64,000 nucleotides of DNA from Porodaedalea pini (lineage: Eukaryota > Basidiomycota > Agaricomycetes > Hymenochaetales > Hymenochaetaceae), in assembly GCA_002794775.1 (NCBI GenBank), contig NBAY01000076.1, positions 62,001 through 126,000 on the forward strand, given 5' to 3'. The notes below the pieces were generated by a model. That model did no database searches. It was given only the letters and a program-made list of their open reading frames with translations, and had not been told where the DNA came from. Shown in pieces: positions 1 through 10,387 of this stretch. The position numbers and the translations under genes are program-made. Position 1 is the first letter of the stretch, and each line of letters opens with the position of its first letter.

Positions 1-49
1 CTTCGTTTTCCGACTCATCTCGATTCTCTTATTATGTATAACGATCCAG

Positions 50-360
50 ATCCAAGTATCGGCAAGGCAGCCAACTTTGGCGGCGTCATCCTGCATGGGC
101 TATGCACCTTCGGCTTCGCCGCACGCGCAGTGCTCGCACAGGTCGGTGGGAACGATCCCACGGCACTCAAGTTCTTTGGCGTGCGTTTCACAAGCCCTGT
201 GCGCCCCGGCGATGCGCTGGAAACCTCCATCTGGGAAGTGGGTCCTGGTCCGGATGGCACGACTGAGGTAACCTTTGTGACGAAGGACCTTGCTTCCGGA
301 AAAGTATGTCTCGGCGGGGGCATCGCGTACGTGAAGAAGGTCGAGAAGAGCAAGCTATAA
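50..360 (+). CDS. MaoC-type enoyl-CoA hydratase 2, C-terminal exon (peroxisomal beta-oxidation)
   Basis: Only the last exon is in the window. The translation carries the hotdog/MaoC signature (GGVILHGLCTFGFAAR, then VRFTSPVRPGD and a typical C-terminal strand), as in the hydratase-2 domain of fungal Fox2-type multifunctional enzymes, which hydrate trans-2-enoyl-CoA in peroxisomal beta-oxidation. It ends in Ser-Lys-Leu, a canonical PTS1 peroxisome signal, which fits. Positions 1-49 look like the end of an intron: a CTCAT branch-like site, then CAG, and joining at 50 restores the family's usual Asp-Pro-Ser reading. Whether the complete protein is the three-domain Fox2 or a stand-alone hydratase cannot be decided because the 5' part is missing. 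Confidence 0.85.
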
Positions 361-811
361 ACCTATATCGAAGGGCGTATTTTTTCAAGGTATACAAAAA
401 GCCATGCTGTCTTGCTAATGTTCAAGTTTCTGCGTGTATTCTTTTTGTGCTGAAATTGCATTGCATTTCCCGGATCTATAAAATGACAAATTTGCGTTGA
501 GTAATTTGGCTGGAACAACTAATATGATACAAGCCGAATGCAATTATGAAGAGGGTGAGGAAGTTTGTTGGACTATGCTATTGCGGTGGAATGGGCTGAA
601 GTGAAAGTAGAAAGATGGAGCAAGAAAAGTGCAATGAGCCGGTATCGAACACATCTGCGCTAGAATATGGGAATCCCGAGAATGGCTGTTTCGAATATCG
701 CATACCCGTGTTCGACGATATCCTCTAAAAAAACTGTGAGATTCCAGTCTCAAAGTGCGTCATGCTTGTGCGTGGACGCCGTTTCCAGAGACGTAGGACT
801 AGGAAGGATCT
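361..811. other. intergenic, no gene seen
   Basis: AT-rich spacer between the convergent hydratase and the small Cys-rich gene. No coding pattern or RNA gene is visible; it presumably holds the 3' ends of both neighbours. Confidence 0.4.
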
Positions 812-1140
812 TCACCAATTCGCAGGCGTCAATGTTCTGTTGAAAGCGGTGAAGAATCGGTAGAGAATTAAAATAATAGAAATACAAATCATTAGTTCGT
901 AAACAAAATGAATATAGCAAGGAATACTTACGCGGGACGCCGGCAATTCTGGCATCTTGGCCCACTCACTTCCTCGTCGCGCCAGACTTCGAACTGCTCG
1001 CAGCCCGGCAGGCGAGAGGGCGGCTCGCCCTTCGCCTTCCAGGCAGTCTTCTTCTCGCAGTCCGGACCAGACTGCGCGTAGGGCCCGACTTCGTCGTGGC
1101 CGCACCCGTAGGTCCTAATCGCCTTGAGGAACGTGCACAT
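812..1140 (-). CDS. small cysteine-rich protein of unknown function (77 aa)
   Basis: Two exons, 1140..932 and 836..812, joined across a 95-bp intron with consensus GTAAGT and a CAG acceptor, encode 77 aa beginning MCTFLKAIRTYGCGHDE. Five to six cysteines, including a CQNC near the end, and conserved-looking charged stretches suggest a small metal-binding or disulfide protein, but I do not recognise the family. There is no clear signal peptide. The model rests on one good intron and a compact open frame, so the exact C terminus (…PANW) is tentative. Confidence 0.45.
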
Positions 1141-1970
1141 GCTGAGGTATAATGTTGCTCGGTGCTGAGATATGAGGCGAGGCGGACTTGGTACTAGGGA
1201 TATCTGATGGGGGGGGGGGGGAGTTGTCGAGGATTTCCTGAGTCCCTTTATACTGCACCTATCCACTGGATTGTTATTTCAAATAGGCTGAATAAGCCCC
1301 TTGAGTCTGAGTCTGTGGCCATATCTAAGCTTCCAGATCAACGTGTGGCATATCTAAGAGGATTACATCACTATGGTGGAGGAGTAGATTGTTTGAAATA
1401 TGCCTCGCTCCTGGGCCTCCATGAGAATGTTGTATTGACCCTTACCTCACAATGCACTTAAAAGACTTGAGGCCACAGAAAGGTCTAAGACACACCTTGC
1501 AAGACAAATAGGACGGAGCTAGGACCAAGCCCGAGGCGCGCAGGGCGATATTAATGTGTACAGTTAGCGCAGAGGCCTGTTGGGCCATGCACATTGGTCA
1601 AGGCACAGTCCTTCAAGCTCGCTCTGGTCGCTGTCCCACTAATGGAGCATTGTGAATTTCGAATGGACATGGTTCATTACTATTCACGCTTGGGCTGAGG
1701 TGCATATTTTGAGTGGACTTTCACACGATTTGAAAGAGTTTTTTTTTACGCGACGCGTTCCCGTCACGTGCATTTTTTCGTACTACGGTGACAGGGAGGG
1801 CAATGTTTGCAAGGCGAGATCATGTAATCTAGCAATACCTAAGCGGAGTGCAGTTAAACATCAAACACATCGAAGCACATATGGCATCGGGAAGAGGGAC
1901 AAAGAAAGAATAGCTAGCGTCAGAACGAGGGACCAAGAAAGAAGGGCACGCATCTCGAACTTTTTCTCCC
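1141..1970. other. intergenic with 13-nt poly-G tract
   Basis: No convincing gene. A run of 13 G lies at about 1209-1221, preceded by TATCTGAT, just upstream of the small Cys-rich gene on the minus strand. The rest is unremarkable. Confidence 0.35.
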
Positions 1971-3039
1971 TTAATACTCCTCGAAAACATCTTTCTGTCT
2001 CTTTTTGATTTCGACTTTCTCCTCAGCAACAGTACTCTCATCAATGCCTAACTCGACGCGGAAGACAGTGCGGTTGAACGCCGTGAACGTCAGACCGAAA
2101 GGTTCGCGCACGCGGGACTCCCAGCCGTCGGGGATGCGTTCTTCTTTCAGGAAGATCTCCAAGTCGTCCACGCGTCCGCCGAAGATTGTCAGCATCGTCG
2201 ACGAGCTTGCAGCCAAATACCCAACATGAGAAACACTGGAAAACGATGAAAATGAAGGAAGACGGACTTTGAGCTGCCGAAGATCTTGTGAAACGTTGAC
2301 AGTGTGAACGTGCTGTTGGTCGCTCGAGCGTTGCGGCGGCGTCTTGAGGACACCACCGAGAGGTCCTGAGCGGTGAGCGTGTTGTTTGGACCGGTAGCAG
2401 AAGCGAGGAGATCCTTGATGAGGTCCAATGCTGGTTTCGATTGATCAGGTTGGTGGAACGTATCGTGTCCTGCAGAAATGCATGAGAATAACAATGACGG
2501 ATAGATCAATAATATTGAGCTCACTGATCAAAGAAGCGTCATGTTCAATACCATTATGGACGCTTATGTCAATAAGGTTTATCGTGTCTCGCGTATAATC
2601 CCGCGTGAGTAATTCCGCCATGTATTTGGGAACGAAATAGCAGAAGGACGGCGCGAAATTGTAGGTCTTTTGAACAGCCATGCTCATATCCTTGTACGAG
2701 ATGTTTCGACCGTCACGAGGCAAAATCCCTAAACCGAGGTTCAGGAGACATCTTCGGACATAAAAGGGGTTAGAATCCACCGTGGTTGGCCAGCGCGTTC
2801 AATGCAGGACACGCCGACCGACTATCCGTCTTTTTCGGGGGGATGTACTCAGGCCACTTGCCTCCATACCCCGCATTTCCCGCCAGCATCACCTTACCGA
2901 CCTTGCGCTTGAAAGAGACCAGGTTCAACAGGAAAAGTATAAAGTCCCATGAAAACACGTAGGTGTTGCTCGCTATTCCTGCAAAGAAGCTGGCGATGCC
3001 GCCCGAGATCCTCGAGAGCGCGGTGGCGACGAACGTCAT
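1971..3039 (-). CDS. heme-thiolate peroxidase (chloroperoxidase/peroxygenase family)
   Basis: Four exons (3039..2781, 2728..2525, 2469..2268, 2205..1971) give a 299-aa protein, and the exon lengths sum to a whole number of codons. The proximal heme-thiolate motif is present as Ser-Ala-Cys-Pro-Ala-Leu-Asn followed by ANHG-ILPRDGR, with Cys as the axial ligand, and a distal Glu-His-Asp (GIEHDASL) follows in exon 2. These are hallmarks of the Peroxidase_2 family, which carries out H2O2-dependent halogenation or peroxygenation. The usual Pro before the Cys is Ala. The N terminus is hydrophobic (around residues 10-45), suggesting a signal or membrane anchor rather than a classical short signal peptide. 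The substrate is unknown. Confidence 0.85.
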
Positions 3040-3843
3040 GGATTTTCCTCAGACTCGTCGAAGATGGTGGGTGAAGGACAGGAAGGCAAGGAAAGCGGTT
3101 TTCTTGTAAGCTGACCATGGCCCGAACAACATGACATCCATGGCATGGAAGCTGCCAACGCGGCGATCACATCACGAAGTCCGCATTTGTTACGTCAGCC
3201 GTGCATGACTGATGCCGAGCTCGGCATTCACAGGCTGCTTCGAATCTCTATGATTTTGCCAGACTTAATGATAATTATCTCAAGCCTGGCTCTTGTAAGT
3301 TGTACCTCAAGAACAGTCATGGACGATCCAACTTTAACAAGTCAAAACATCACGGACCTGGCATGCCTAAAGGTCTGACAACTCCTTTGCTCGAGCTCTT
3401 TGCACTTGCGCATAACAGCAGTCCGTAGCACTGTGCAATGATATTTACCCTTACCACAAGGACTGGAAAACCTAGGCCTGGGTATGACATGCTTTTATGC
3501 AGTTTGTATCCACCGGGAGTCACGAGGACTTAGAAATCTTGCATGATCATACTACAATGCCACTTGCGAAATGGTGCTTGAAGTTAATGGCTATATGGTA
3601 AAGTATCTTCGCTTTGCCGCACTTTGCCGTGTCAGGCAAAGTTGTCCTACCCAGGAGCGACTCACTAACAATGCACGGTATGCACATATATTGACTCCCC
3701 AAATGCCTATCACCTACTAAGACTCAACGCAAATAAGAGGTCGAATCTAAGGAAATTACCCCTCCCCTCCCCTTTGGCGTCGTTGCTCTTCCTGAATCAC
3801 ACACGCTCTTTACATCTAATCGTACTCGTACTTCCTGTTCAAG
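3040..3843. other. intergenic, no gene seen
   Basis: Shared upstream region of the divergent peroxidase and Q/P-rich genes. Short open frames here lack introns, motifs or a coding look. C-rich stretches near 3762-3775 precede the 3844 start. Confidence 0.35.
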
Positions 3844-4629
3844 ATGAGCGCGGAGATGAACATGCCTAGTGACCAACTATCAGGCCAGCCGGAATCGCAA
3901 CTGCAACTGCAACCTCAACCCCAACCTCAAACGCAAATGCAGCCGCAACCTCAACTGCAATCGCCATCACAGCCGCAACCGCAGCTGCAGTCCCAAGCTC
4001 AATCTCTGCCGCAGTCTCAACCACGACCGCAACCGCCGATGCAACCAGAACCCCAAGTCACCCAAGCTCCAAAACCCAGCTCTGTGTCCCCAGAAGTCGC
4101 GAGCGGCTCCCAGGAACATGTCCGAGTCGAAGTCTCCAGCCCGGCCTTCTCAGACGGGTTCTCCGAGCTGCAAGAGCACGCGAAGCTCGCCTACTCGCGC
4201 GTCCAGCTCATGGACAATACCATCGACATACTCCTGATCACCTTCGGCAACAAATACGAGCTCGACAAGGCGCTCGAGAAACAGTGCTCTAAGTTCCTCA
4301 AGTCCGGGTCCGGGTCCGGGTCCGGATCCGATAATAAACCAAAGTCGCTGGAAGAGGACCTCATGATCCTCGCGGGGTCGCGCCAGTGGGTGAAAGAGCA
4401 CCTGGAGAAGCTCGAGGTGTGTTTAAGAGAGAAGCACAGGAACATGCAAGTTGCCGGCCCTCTGGTGGATGCGAAGAAAGAGAGAAAGGAGGAGGAGAAG
4501 CAGGTGTGGGAGATCAAGAGGCTCGCGGAGAAGATCGAGAGGAGGGCGGTGAGGCGCGAGGAGAGTGAGGAGGGTAGAAAGAGGAAGGAGATGGAGATGC
4601 TAGCGAATGTGGAGAAGCAGGCGATGTAG
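3844..4629 (+). CDS. Gln/Pro-rich protein with C-terminal coiled coil, function unknown (261 aa)
   Basis: A single uninterrupted frame. Residues about 17-80 are a low-complexity Gln/Pro/Ser tract built from imperfect CAR-CCN repeats. A globular-looking segment follows (about 95-150), then an SG repeat encoded by a tandem (TCCGGG)n tract at about 4304-4329, and a highly charged Lys/Glu-rich helix (about 165-261), probably a coiled coil. I recognise no catalytic motif. The start was chosen at the first ATG after a pyrimidine-rich leader; a second Met follows four codons later. It could be a scaffold or transcription-related protein, but the sequence does not show that. Confidence 0.6.
   Translation: MSAEMNMPSDQLSGQPESQLQLQPQPQPQTQMQPQPQLQSPSQPQPQLQSQAQSLPQSQPRPQPPMQPEPQVTQAPKPSSVSPEVASGSQEHVRVEVSSPAFSDGFSELQEHAKLAYSRVQLMDNTIDILLITFGNKYELDKALEKQCSKFLKSGSGSGSGSDNKPKSLEEDLMILAGSRQWVKEHLEKLEVCLREKHRNMQVAGPLVDAKKERKEEEKQVWEIKRLAEKIERRAVRREESEEGRKRKEMEMLANVEKQAM
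4304..4329 (+). repeat. (TCCGGG)n hexanucleotide microsatellite
   Basis: Four tandem copies of a TCCGGG-type unit encode the Ser-Gly repeat in the Q/P-rich protein. Being in-frame hexamers, changes in copy number would alter linker length without shifting the frame. Confidence 0.8.
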
Positions 4630-4916
4630 GTGATACGGAATGAGAAGTGTTGTTGTCGTTTGTAGTCCACATCATATGATCGGTCTTGTTATTTCAACCG
4701 CGTGTGTAAGCACAGAGTCCACGATGCAAAGTTGCGCTGAGTTTTGAGGACGAAGGCGCCATGGCGGCATAGAGTCGAGGCCGATCGATAAAACATGTAG
4801 ATAAATTCGAAAACAACAATGTGTTTTATATCCCTACAATTGCTACATCTCAGCAAGATAGCATGTAAAAAAGCAAGTAAGCACAGCGTCGTTAAATCAT
4901 GAAAAGGCCGTCCAGA

Positions 4917-6921
4917 TCAAGCCTTCTCCACATTCCGCTCCCGCTCTCCTCTCTCCTGCTCCTTCTTAAGCGCCTTCTTCTCCGCCCTCATCTGCTGGCT
5001 CCTCCGCACCCCAAACCCACTCTCAAAAATCGTCGTAACCTCCTCCAGACTGAGTCCCGCCGTCTCCGGATAGCAAAACAGACAAAACATCCACCCGAGC
5101 AAGCACAGGCCGGCGTAGAAGCCAAATGTACCCGCCGCCGTGATGCGGTTTATGAGCGAGAGATACGTGGACCCGATGAGGAGATTCATGCCCCAGCATG
5201 TTGCCGTTGAGCAGGAGGTGCCAATCCCGCGCACGGTGACCGAGAAGAGCTCGCCTTGCATCCAGGGGACGGTCCCGAGCCCCGTGGCGTAGAAGGCGAC
5301 GAAGATGACCATTGAGGCGATCACGATCCCTGACCAGCTGGTTGCGTAGTGGGTGCCGTCGACGATCACGTTGTTCGTAGGCTTCGTTAGGACTGGGGGG
5401 GCATTCCCACGGAATCAATAATCTCGTATCATTTGTTCGGAGCAAATATAGAATTACGCACAGTGGAAAGCGACGCTCGCGAGCGTAAGCCCGAAGATCA
5501 TTCCAGGCGCGGTGCAAATCATGATCCGCCGGCGCCCGACAATATCGATATACTTGAGCGCAACGAGCGTAAACAAAAAGTTAGTGCCCGCGATGATGAG
5601 TCCGACCGCCGTCGGCTGGTCAAACCCAATTGACTTGAAGAGCGTCGCAGAATAGTACATGAGCGTGTTGAATCCGCATAACTGTTGGAAGGCCTGCAGA
5701 CCGCATGCGATAACTAACCATTTGGTTGGGGGTTGAGTTTTTGTTTTCTGGTAGACAATTACGAGGGATAAGATGGTGGAAGACGTACTTAGAGCTCGGC
5801 GGTTGACAGGGACGAGGACCATGGATTTCATGCGCTGGAAGAAGGTTGTGTTCTTCGTTATCGTGATACTCTGTTGCACCGCAGCCTCCAGGACTTTCAC
5901 TTTGAGTTTGAACTGCTCGGGGGTCGCGTGTGAATAGATCTTCTGCATCACGTTCTCCGCTTCTTGTATCTTCCCTTTGCTAATAAGGTATCGAGCTGTG
6001 CAGAAAAAAGAAAAGAAGACATGAGATTCGCGATTCAGAAAATGAAGGAGCCCAGCGACCCACGAGATTCGGGAAGCATAAGCAGGAACATGAACTGTAG
6101 TCCCGCGGGAACAGAACCGAGCCCGACCATCCAGCGCCAGCCGCCGTGCATGTTCTCAAACCCCGCACCGATCCCGTACGCAACGACCTGCCCGAACGTT
6201 ACCATGGCGTTGTTCACCGTCACCATCCGTCCACGCATGCGCGTCGGGGAGAGCTCCGCGATGTATAGCGGTGCGGCGCAGGAGGCCAAGCCAACGGCCA
6301 GACCGACGAGGAAACGATTGCCGATCTAACATTTTTATGCATTCAGTCTGGAGTCTTATCTATTTAGAGTGTAAAGATATATTGTTTACCATCGCGGGGA
6401 CGGTATGGCAAGATGCCTGGCCGATTGCGCCGCCAATAAAAAGAGCATCACCGATCATTAAAACCGGCTTTCTACCCGTGTAATCTGACAGAGCTCCCGA
6501 GACCAAGCCACCGATCAAAGCTCCAAGTGTTGTTGATGAAGTGATGAGTTCCTTAAGAGATTGAAATTAATATCAGCGTGCTTCGAGCCAGGATTACAAT
6601 AGCTATTCACCTGCTGTAGTGAAGATAACGTTGTAGGCCCCAGGTCCGAGTGGATAGTAACCAACGCACCGGAGATTACACCAGTATCATAGCCTGCGAG
6701 ACCGTCAGGAGAGGAGGTCAGAGTGCAGAGGCAAATAGAGACGCACCGAATAGCAGGCCTGATACACTGCAGCATAGGACGAGCAGCCAGATGAACAACG
6801 TTGTGCGCTCCTCCCCTTCGGCGACCACGGTGAGCTCGGACAGTTCGCCATTCGTGTCGACGATCTCAGAAAGGGCGATGTCTAGTTTTATTTCATCACT
6901 CTTCGTCGACGACGGTCTCAT
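4917..6921 (-). CDS. MFS sugar transporter, myo-inositol/hexose type
   Basis: Seven exons joined by consistent GT-AG introns encode a roughly 525-aa, 12-helix major facilitator. Diagnostic sugar-porter motifs appear in order: GLLFGYDTGVISGAL at the first helix, GRKP after helix 2, RFLVG, PESPRYLI (formed across an intron), QQLCGFNTLMYY, GRRR, and PETAGLSLEE at the C terminus. The combination, especially the PWMQGE loop and the C-terminal motif, resembles fungal H+/myo-inositol transporters (ITR type) more than glucose transporters. The N-terminal cytosolic tail of about 45 aa and the charged C-terminal tail (ending EKA) fit that family. Substrate is inferred from similarity only. Confidence 0.9.
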
Positions 6922-7220
6922 GTTTCGGAAGGGATGCTAGTAAAGTCCAAGATGCTCGAGGGGGAAAGAGGGGAGTTTGCAGAGGCCTGCAGACCACTGC
7001 CTAGGGGCACAGCGATATATATGCGCTGCGTGCGGGGCTACCGTGTAATCATCAGCACAAAAACTGGTCATTTGACGAGCACTGGGCGCGCTTTGGAAAT
7101 AACTTGACGAAGACCGGACGAAATTTTGCCATACATCAGCTTCCTTCGTTAGCCTTGGTCCCGGGCCGCCAGCCACCGGTGTGGTGTTTGTGTATGTTAC
7201 TTCTAGCCGTGGGAATATTA

Positions 7221-7245
7221 CCGTCATGGACCGGTCCTTGAAACA
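7221..7245 (+). repeat. left terminal inverted repeat of pogo-like element
   Basis: 25 bp, exactly complementary to 10363-10387, preceded by the TA duplication. Contains the palindrome GGACCGGTCC. Confidence 0.95.
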
Positions 7246-7450
7246 GCACTTTTTATTTTTATTTTTACACCATTTCTCCACCAATTTTTTCAAAACAAAA
7301 AATATTACATTAAAGCTATGTTACTAAGGTCCATCTGTGTGAAATTTTGAGTGAAAAAAGTCAGGAATAAATGAGTTATGAATTGCATACATTTTGACTC
7401 CAAATCAGCATGTCACCGCTCCTTGAAACACAACTTTCCCACGCTCATCT

Positions 7451-9678
7451 TCACTCGGAATTTGAGCTATTGCCCTCATTTCCGCTGACATTTTCAATGT
7501 CAATTTCTTCCAAATCATCCTCAGCATCTTTTGGAAGCTTTGGCCTAGGAATGGGTGGTTCAAGGAGGCCTCTTTTAGGCTTATTCCACCTCACTTTCCT
7601 TTTTTCCTTCTTTGCTGCATCCCTTTCCTGCTCCCATTCTACAACTTTTGCTTTCCAGTCACTAGTTAACTTTGCATTTCTGGCTCTCCTCTCTGCACTG
7701 AGCCTTTCCCATTCCCTAAGCTTCTCACTGTAGTCCTTTTTAATAGCCCTCCTTTTCTCCTTTTCTGCCTCCTCAGTAAGCTGGTGCTCAACATATTCTT
7801 TGACCCTTTCTGTAAAGTCATCTCCTGTGAGTAGCCTAGGCAGCCCATCTCCAAGAAGCTTTCCACTACCCTTTGGGAGCTTCTGAAGCTGCTCTTTTGC
7901 AAAGAGCTGCTTTCTCAGCCTCTCACAGTAAATATTTTGAAGTACCAAACTTGCTTGTAACCCTACTATTACTCCATGCTGTTTAGCCTCTCTTTTGATA
8001 TATTCTTCCAGCTCATTCTGAAGCTGTTCTTCCAGCTCACTTCCTGGTATAGAGCTCAGAAGATCTGCTGGAATTTTCTTTAGAGAGGGAATGCTAGAAA
8101 AATGAAAGGGGGGTTCAGATGAGGATTTAACAGGTGACTGAGATACTAGATATCCAGCAGATGTCTGAGATAACCCTTGAACTGTATTATTAGATTCTGA
8201 TAATAGTACAGGGTCAATAGGAGTACTCTCAGCATCTCTCTCAGTTATTGTCTCCTGTTCACCCTCCCTTTCATTTAATGAGAGATTTTGAGCCTGTGTG
8301 ATAAGTTTGACAATTGCCTTTACTGGTGATGGCTGAGGTAAAGGAAGGCCAGATCCTGTATGTGAAGATTCTATACTTGGCTTTAGATATCTAGGATTAA
8401 TAGCCTTTGAATTAAATGGCCAAATACCAGTTGCAGAAAAGGTTTTCTTTATATTCTCAGAGGTAAAGACTTTAATATGAGCAGGAGTGTAAACACTTAA
8501 AAAATTAGATTTACAGACAGCCTGCCCTGTCTCTGCTTCAAATGTAAGCATTTCCTCTGAGAATGTAGTCTTTAGAATGCCAAAGATAACAACATCCAAG
8601 CCCTGATAAATATGTGTAGCATGGGATGGATAGCAGAGTACATGTATATTGTTCTCTCTGCAGAATAGGAGAAAAGGTAGTGTTAAACGTGACTGGTGAC
8701 CATCAACTATTAGGATTCTAGGACGTCCATGGGCTTTCTGCTTTGTAAGCTCATGAAAGTTCTTAATCCATTCAATACCAATTTCTCCTTCAATATAGCC
8801 TTTTTTTGAATATCCTATTCTGTTAAAGTTTGTCAGCTACAAGTGACTCAAAATATAAAATAATACACATACGCTGCATTCAAAGGATTATTCTGCTTCC
8901 ATGATATTTGATAAGCTGTCCCAGAGAATATAACTAGAGGAGGAAGACATGTGCCATCAGCACATATCACTGGAAGTACAGTGATATTTCCTCTGTTTCC
9001 ACTCTGTTTCTGCTTTTGAGACTTCTTATCTGACCTACCAATCACTGTGCTTCTTTTTCCTATACCAGGTTGAAACCCTGTTTCATCTGCTGCATATATG
9101 CAGTCAGGTTCAGCATTAGTTTCTGTTAGAGTCTCATCTAATAGCTTGAACCAGGCTTCATTTGTGGCTGGATTGACAGCATTGGCTCTCTTTCTATCAA
9201 CAGATGATGAAAGAAATGTTTTAAGACGGCTTGAATGCTTTTCAAGTTGTCTGTCAGTCCAATTCTTGCCTAATCCAGAGAAATCATCTCCAAGCCGACT
9301 TCTGAGTATATGCTCTACTGCCTCTTTGAAAGTTTTGTGTGTAAGAGGTATAGAGCGCTCAGAAAGCTCTTCAGCCATTTTAATAAGTTTTTCAACCTCC
9401 TCTGGTTGAAGCCATCCTTTTTCCTCATTAAACTGGCTGAGAGATTTCCCTCCAGCAGCATGACACAGAAGTGTGTTATGATTAAGGGGTATGAGTTTTC
9501 CTGTTTTATCTTCATACTCCTTTGACACTTCTTGACATATAGTCCTGGCTCCCTTTCTATTGCTTTCTGGCTTTTGAAGCTCAGAGAGATACACCTTAAC
9601 AGCTTCAGCCATTAAGTGATCTTTCTCTTCTCTAGCCAGTTGTGCCTTTTTAGTCTGGGATTTAGCATGGCCAGGCAT
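7451..9678 (-). CDS. pogo-like DDE transposase (DDE_1 superfamily)
   Basis: Two exons (9678..8873 and 8819..7451) separated by a 53-bp intron (GTATGT…AACAG) give 724 aa with no stop or shift. The N-terminal part (about 1-170) contains helix-turn-helix DNA-binding segments of the CENP-B/pogo kind. The catalytic triad is complete: Asp in YAADETGFQPG, Asp in LIVDGHQSR, and Asp in THIYQGLDVV 35 residues later. The C-terminal third is charged, with Lys/Arg-rich coiled coil and an acidic tail. It catalyses cut-and-paste transposition into TA. The intron choice is supported by restoration of the family motif IGYSKKGY across the junction. Confidence 0.92.
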
Positions 9679-10362
9679 AGCTGATAATAAGCAAGTAGTG
9701 AGGTAAGACTTTAGTAGAGGTTTAGATAGGAGGATGAGTTTAGAGATGGGATTTGTTGATGCTCTGCAGGAGGGGGCAGAGGTCCTTATATACTTTTTTT
9801 ATAGAATATTCTAGAATCTGTATTATTAATTTTATATGTAAAGCATTCTAGAATAGTCTAGTATTTACTACTGTCAGTAAGTATTATACACATTATTTTA
9901 TTAGTATGAGCTATGTAGTAGAAGTGAGCAAGCTCAAGATGAGCTGAGCTGCATGAGACATACATGAGACACGACGCGGAAAGGGGTGTGACATAAGTGT
10001 GACACTTCAAAAAAGCGCTACACAACTTTCCTGAATTTCTACACAACTCAATTTTTATCCATTTGACTTGAAATTTTGTAGACACGTTCAATATATTGCA
10101 TAAAAAATGCTTGTATTTTTTTTTTAAAGCTAAAATGCTTGTTTTGTTAATGAGTAGAGCCGACAAAATTCTGAACCACTCAATTCTGCCAGTGGTACCT
10201 TCTCACACCCATTTTACCCATAACTTTCTCAATTTCAAACCATTTTTCATGATCTTTTTTCTAGATAGCATAATTACACAAGTAGAATTTTTAAATGTGT
10301 TAATTTGAGCTGAGGAATGTGATGTTGAGCCAAATTAAATGGGGTGTTTCAAGGAGTGGGGG

Positions 10363-10387
10363 TGTTTCAAGGACCGGTCCATGACGG
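10363..10387 (-). repeat. right terminal inverted repeat of pogo-like element
   Basis: 25 bp, exactly complementary to 7221-7245, followed by the TA duplication. An extra CCTTGAAACA decamer (on minus) lies 18 bp inside, at 10345-10354. Confidence 0.95.

Larger units (their letters stand above)
7221..10387 (-). mobile_element. complete Tc1/mariner-superfamily (pogo-like) DNA transposon
   Basis: The element is 3167 bp, bounded by TA target duplications (7219-7220 and 10388-10389) and terminal inverted repeats identical over 25 bp, starting CCGTCATGGACCGGTCC. Each terminal repeat contains the perfect palindrome GGACCGGTCC. The decamer CCTTGAAACA occurs at each end twice (7236 and 7421 on plus; inverted at 10345 and 10363), possible subterminal transposase sites. 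It carries a single intact transposase gene on the minus strand. Identical ends and an intact gene suggest a young, possibly active copy. It sits between the transporter promoter and a gene-poor stretch. Confidence 0.93.
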
